The notes under the pieces are model-generated. The model was not told where the DNA came from and made no database searches. It saw only the letters and a list, made by a program, of their open reading frames with translations. From an uncultured Verrucomicrobiota bacterium (GTDB lineage: Bacteria; Verrucomicrobiota; Verrucomicrobiia; Chthoniobacterales; SZAS-18), in the NCBI GenBank assembly GCA_937873255.1, contig CALMVM010000122.1:7511-15644 (forward strand): a stretch of 8,134 nt of DNA, given 5' to 3'. This document shows positions 6,270 through 8,134 of the stretch, piece after piece. A program made the position numbers and the translations under genes. Each line of letters begins with the position of its first letter. The first letter of the stretch is position 1.

Positions 6270-6941
6270 ATGGCTATCCAATTGAAGATCAACGCGCAGC
6301 CCCGGACCGAGTCCGGCCGCAACGCGATCAAGAAGATCAAGAGCGCGGGCTTCGTGCCGGCGGTCATCTACGGGGCGAAAGACCCGGCGCGCAATCTTCA
6401 ACTCGTCGAGCGCGACCTGGACCGCCTGCTCGCCCACGCCAGCAGCGAGAGCGTGCTCGTGGAAGTCGCCATTCAGGATGCAAGCGGCCCGCAGACCCGC
6501 ACGGCGCTCGTCCAGGAAGTCCAGCACCACCCCGTCAGCGGCAAGGTGCTCCACGTGGACCTGCACGCGGTCGCCATGGATGAACTCCTCACGGCGGAAA
6601 CGTCGGTCGAAACCGTCGGCGACGCCGCCGGTGTGGCGACGGGCGGCGGCGTGTTGGAAGTGACCCTGCGCACCTTGGAAATCGAGTGTTTGCCGGGCGA
6701 CCTGCCCGAGTCCATCACGGTGGACGTGAGCGCGTTGCAGATCGGCGACTCGATCCACGTGCGCGACCTGAAGTTGCCCAAGGGGGTGACCGTCCTCAAC
6801 GACGCCGACTTGACGGTGGTGTCCGTGGCTGCTCCGACCGTCGAGGAGGAGCCCGAACCGTCCACCGCCGCCGAAGGCGCGCAGCCCGAGGTCATCAACG
6901 AGGCCAAGCCGGCCGACGGCACGACCTCGGCCGCTTCCTGA
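6270..6941 (+). CDS. rplY: 50S ribosomal protein L25, long CTC/TL5 form
   Basis: L25 binds 5S rRNA on the large ribosomal subunit. The 223-residue product is the long two-domain form: an N-terminal 5S-binding domain (about residues 1-97, with RTESGRNAIKKIKSAGFVPA and the VQEVQHHPVSGKVLHVDL signature) and a C-terminal CTC beta domain (about 98-188, with LPGDLPESITVDVSALQIGD). A 35-residue acidic, low-complexity tail follows (EEEPEP, PTVEE and similar). The E. coli protein has only the first domain. The ATG at 6270 gives the expected MAIQLKINAQPR start; the frame extends 19 codons upstream without homology and through the hairpin. The start is preceded by TTTTTTCCT and not by a Shine-Dalgarno sequence. 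The order prs-rplY-pth matches the prs-ctc-pth neighbourhood known from Bacillus subtilis. Confidence 0.97.
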   Translation: MAIQLKINAQPRTESGRNAIKKIKSAGFVPAVIYGAKDPARNLQLVERDLDRLLAHASSESVLVEVAIQDASGPQTRTALVQEVQHHPVSGKVLHVDLHAVAMDELLTAETSVETVGDAAGVATGGGVLEVTLRTLEIECLPGDLPESITVDVSALQIGDSIHVRDLKLPKGVTVLNDADLTVVSVAAPTVEEEPEPSTAAEGAQPEVINEAKPADGTTSAAS

Positions 6942-6959
6942 GTTTCCCCGTCATCCGTC

Positions 6960-6995
6960 CGGGCCGGCTTTTCCCGGGGCCGGGCGGGCTTTTCC
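6960..6995. repeat. Tandem 15-bp direct repeat just before pth
   Basis: CGGGCCGGCTTTTCC at 6960-6974 and CGGGCGGGCTTTTCC at 6981-6995 match at 14 of 15 positions with a period of 21. They fill most of the 56-bp gap between rplY and pth. The second copy places TTTTCC two bases before the pth ATG. Confidence 0.8.
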
Positions 6996-6997
6996 GC

Positions 6998-7603
6998 ATG
7001 TCCTCCGCCGTTCCCGTCGCGCCCGCCATCCGTCTGGTGGCGGGTCTCGGCAATCCCGGACGCGAGTACGAGAACACGCGGCACAACGCCGGGTTCATGG
7101 TCGTGGACCGCCTCGCCTCGCGCCTGGGTCTGACGCTCGGTTATTCGAGCAACTGGCAGACGCTCTGGGCGCGCACGGCGGACGGCTGCACGTACCTGAA
7201 GCCCATGACGTACATGAACGCCAGCGGGCGTTCGGTGCGCGCGGCGGCACAATTCTATAAGATCGACCCCACCGAGACGCTCATCGTGTTCGACGATCTC
7301 GCGTTGCCCCTCGGTCGCCTGCGTTTGCGCAAGGAGGGTTCTTCCGGCGGACAGAACGGCATGGAGTCGGTCATTGAGCACCTCGGCACCCCGGCCGTTC
7401 CCCGTCTGCGCGTGGGCATCGGCGCGGCGGGCGGACGCAGCATGGTCGATCACGTGCTCAGCAAATTCACCGCGCGCGAGCAGGAGACGCTCGACGCGGC
7501 GATTGACCGCGCCGCCGATGCCGTCGAACATGCCCGCCTGCACGGCGTGGAGGCGGCGATGAACGTCTTCAACCGCGACCCGGCCACCCCCGGGCAGCCC
7601 TGA
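6998..7603 (+). CDS. pth: Peptidyl-tRNA hydrolase
   Basis: Pth cleaves the ester bond of peptidyl-tRNAs that fall off the ribosome and so recycles tRNA. The 201-residue length fits the bacterial Pth1 family. The catalytic set is intact: Asn19 in GLGNPG, catalytic His29 in TRHNAG, Asn74 in KPMTYMN and Asp99 in FDDLALPLG. The stretch usually written GGHNG reads GGQNG here, so a His next to the tRNA-binding Asn is replaced by Gln; the Asn is kept. The ATG at 6998 leaves a ten-residue, Ala/Pro/Val-rich lead-in before the first strand (IRLVAGLGNPG). The frame is open far upstream inside rplY, but that is a GC-rich shadow. It lies 56 bp after rplY and 42 bp before rpsF. Confidence 0.97.
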   Translation: MSSAVPVAPAIRLVAGLGNPGREYENTRHNAGFMVVDRLASRLGLTLGYSSNWQTLWARTADGCTYLKPMTYMNASGRSVRAAAQFYKIDPTETLIVFDDLALPLGRLRLRKEGSSGGQNGMESVIEHLGTPAVPRLRVGIGAAGGRSMVDHVLSKFTAREQETLDAAIDRAADAVEHARLHGVEAAMNVFNRDPATPGQP

Positions 7604-7641
7604 CCCTTTCCCAACAACACCCACCACCCAACAAACTTTTC
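7604..7641 (+). promoter_or_regulatory. G-free leader in front of rpsF
   Basis: The 38 nt after the pth stop contain no G and are mostly A and C (CCAACAACACCCACCACCCA and similar), then CTTTTC just before the start. In DNA this rich in G and C, such a stretch is unusual. It would be unstructured in RNA and has no Shine-Dalgarno sequence, so it may serve as a single-stranded ribosome entry region. The base composition is seen; the role is inferred. Confidence 0.35.
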
Positions 7642-7645
7642 GTTT

Positions 7646-7957
7646 ATGAAGAACCGCTACGAGGGCCTTTTGGTCCTGGATACCCAAGGCAAGGAAGACA
7701 CCGTCAAGGATGTCATCGACCGGCTGGAAAAAGACTTCGAGAAGGAAGGCGCGAGCATCGAGCAGGTCCAGAAAATGGAGAAGCGCGAGTTCTCCTACGC
7801 GGCCGGCGCGCTCTCGGGCGGCTACTTCGTGAATTTCGTGTTCCAGGCCGAGCCGACCGTCATCGAAAAGCTGCGCGTGAAGTTCAAGCTCGACCCGGAA
7901 GTTTACCGCCAAAATTATCAGAAATTAGCAGCGAAAAAGGCTGTCAAAAAAGCCTGA
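7646..7957 (+). CDS. rpsF: 30S ribosomal protein S6
   Basis: S6 binds 16S rRNA together with S18 in the platform of the small subunit. The 103-residue product shows the S6 pattern: MKNRYEGLLVLDTQ as first strand, the helix VKDVIDRLEKDFEKEGA, then VQKMEKREFSYAAGALSGGYFVNFVF and a closing helix IEKLRVKFKLDPEVYR. It ends in a short Lys/Ala tail (KKAVKKA). The length is like the short S6 of thermophiles and shorter than E. coli S6, which has an extra C-terminal tail. The only sensible start is ATG at 7646. The ssb start follows 18 bp after its stop, the usual rpsF-ssb arrangement; rpsR is expected beyond the window end. Confidence 0.97.
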   Translation: MKNRYEGLLVLDTQGKEDTVKDVIDRLEKDFEKEGASIEQVQKMEKREFSYAAGALSGGYFVNFVFQAEPTVIEKLRVKFKLDPEVYRQNYQKLAAKKAVKKA

Positions 7958-7975
7958 TTCTGCTACATTTCCTAC

Positions 7976-8134
7976 ATGGCGAATCTCAACAAAGTCATGC
8001 TGATCGGGAACTTGACCCGTGACCCGGAAATCAAGTACACCCCCAAGGGTTCGGCGATTGCCGAACTCGGCCTCGCAATCAATCGGTACTACACCACCGA
8101 GAGCGGTGAGAAGAAGGAGGAGACGACCTTCGTG
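7976..8134 (+). CDS. ssb: Single-stranded DNA-binding protein, N-terminal part; 3' end outside the window
   Basis: SSB coats single-stranded DNA in replication, repair and recombination. The 53 visible residues carry the start of the OB-fold: MANLNKVMLIGNLTRDPEIK, then YTPKGSAIAELGLAINR and the loop before the ETTFV strand, all standard for bacterial SSB. The C-terminal tail that recruits partners is not in the window. The ATG at 7976 is preceded by ATTTCCTAC and by no Shine-Dalgarno sequence. It lies 18 bp after rpsF, which supports co-transcription with it. Confidence 0.96.
   Translation, partial: MANLNKVMLIGNLTRDPEIKYTPKGSAIAELGLAINRYYTTESGEKKEETTFV

Noticed and set aside
6473..7912. Long minus-strand open frame (479 codons) opposite rplY, pth and rpsF
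   Set aside because: It runs antisense to three conserved genes and shows no domain; it is a composition shadow.
7938..7955. AGGCT/AGCCT hairpin at the end of rpsF as a terminator
   Set aside because: The stem is 5 bp, lies inside the coding end and has no T tract after it; ssb follows 18 bp later, so termination here would make little sense.
1..8134. CRISPR array, transposase, integrase, toxin-antitoxin, phage or defence genes, tRNA or rRNA genes
   Set aside because: I looked on both strands and found no supporting sequence; all coding space is taken by the genes listed.

Overview
This is a GC-rich bacterial chromosome window made of housekeeping genes. Several points suggest the phylum Verrucomicrobiota, probably Opitutae-like. 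The run prs - rplY - pth - rpsF - ssb sits on one strand. None of the nine visible gene starts has a Shine-Dalgarno sequence. Short degenerate intergenic repeats of the TGCAGAAT and TTCGTCATT types lie beside genes; from memory, these recur in Verrucomicrobia and Planctomycetes genomes. The taxonomic call is an inference and was not tested by a search.

Layout. At 1-282 lies the C-terminal end of a receiver (REC) domain, probably the tail of a hybrid sensor kinase. It converges on a minus-strand pair: an A-type iron-sulfur carrier protein (1944-2297) and, 110 bp downstream of it, an unrecognised membrane-anchored protein of 512 aa (295-1833). Divergent from the iron-sulfur gene is mutL (2438-4285), encoding a mismatch-repair MutL with an intact endonuclease motif set. 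Its 3' end overlaps by 40 bp the convergent gene of a Cof-type HAD phosphatase (4246-5097, minus). Divergent from the HAD gene starts the plus-strand cluster: PRPP synthetase (prs), ribosomal protein L25/CTC (rplY), peptidyl-tRNA hydrolase (pth), ribosomal protein S6 (rpsF) and the start of the single-stranded DNA-binding protein gene (ssb), cut by the window end.

How the genes fit together. The plus-strand cluster combines nucleotide precursor supply (PRPP), 5S rRNA-binding L25, rescue of peptidyl-tRNA, S6 and SSB. It looks like a fusion of the widely conserved prs-ctc-pth and rpsF-ssb neighbourhoods. Gaps inside it are 18-82 bp, so co-transcription is plausible. No mobile element, CRISPR array, RNA gene or defence system was found, and no gene-free stretch exceeds about 145 bp.

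The most interesting signals are small. A pyrimidine tract of the TTTTCC type stands 1-4 nt before six of nine start codons, where a Shine-Dalgarno sequence would otherwise be. Short intergenic repeats lie directly against two of those starts. A bulged hairpin lies in the leader of rplY. The 512-aa protein seems to carry two related beta-rich modules joined by a Pro/Thr-rich linker.
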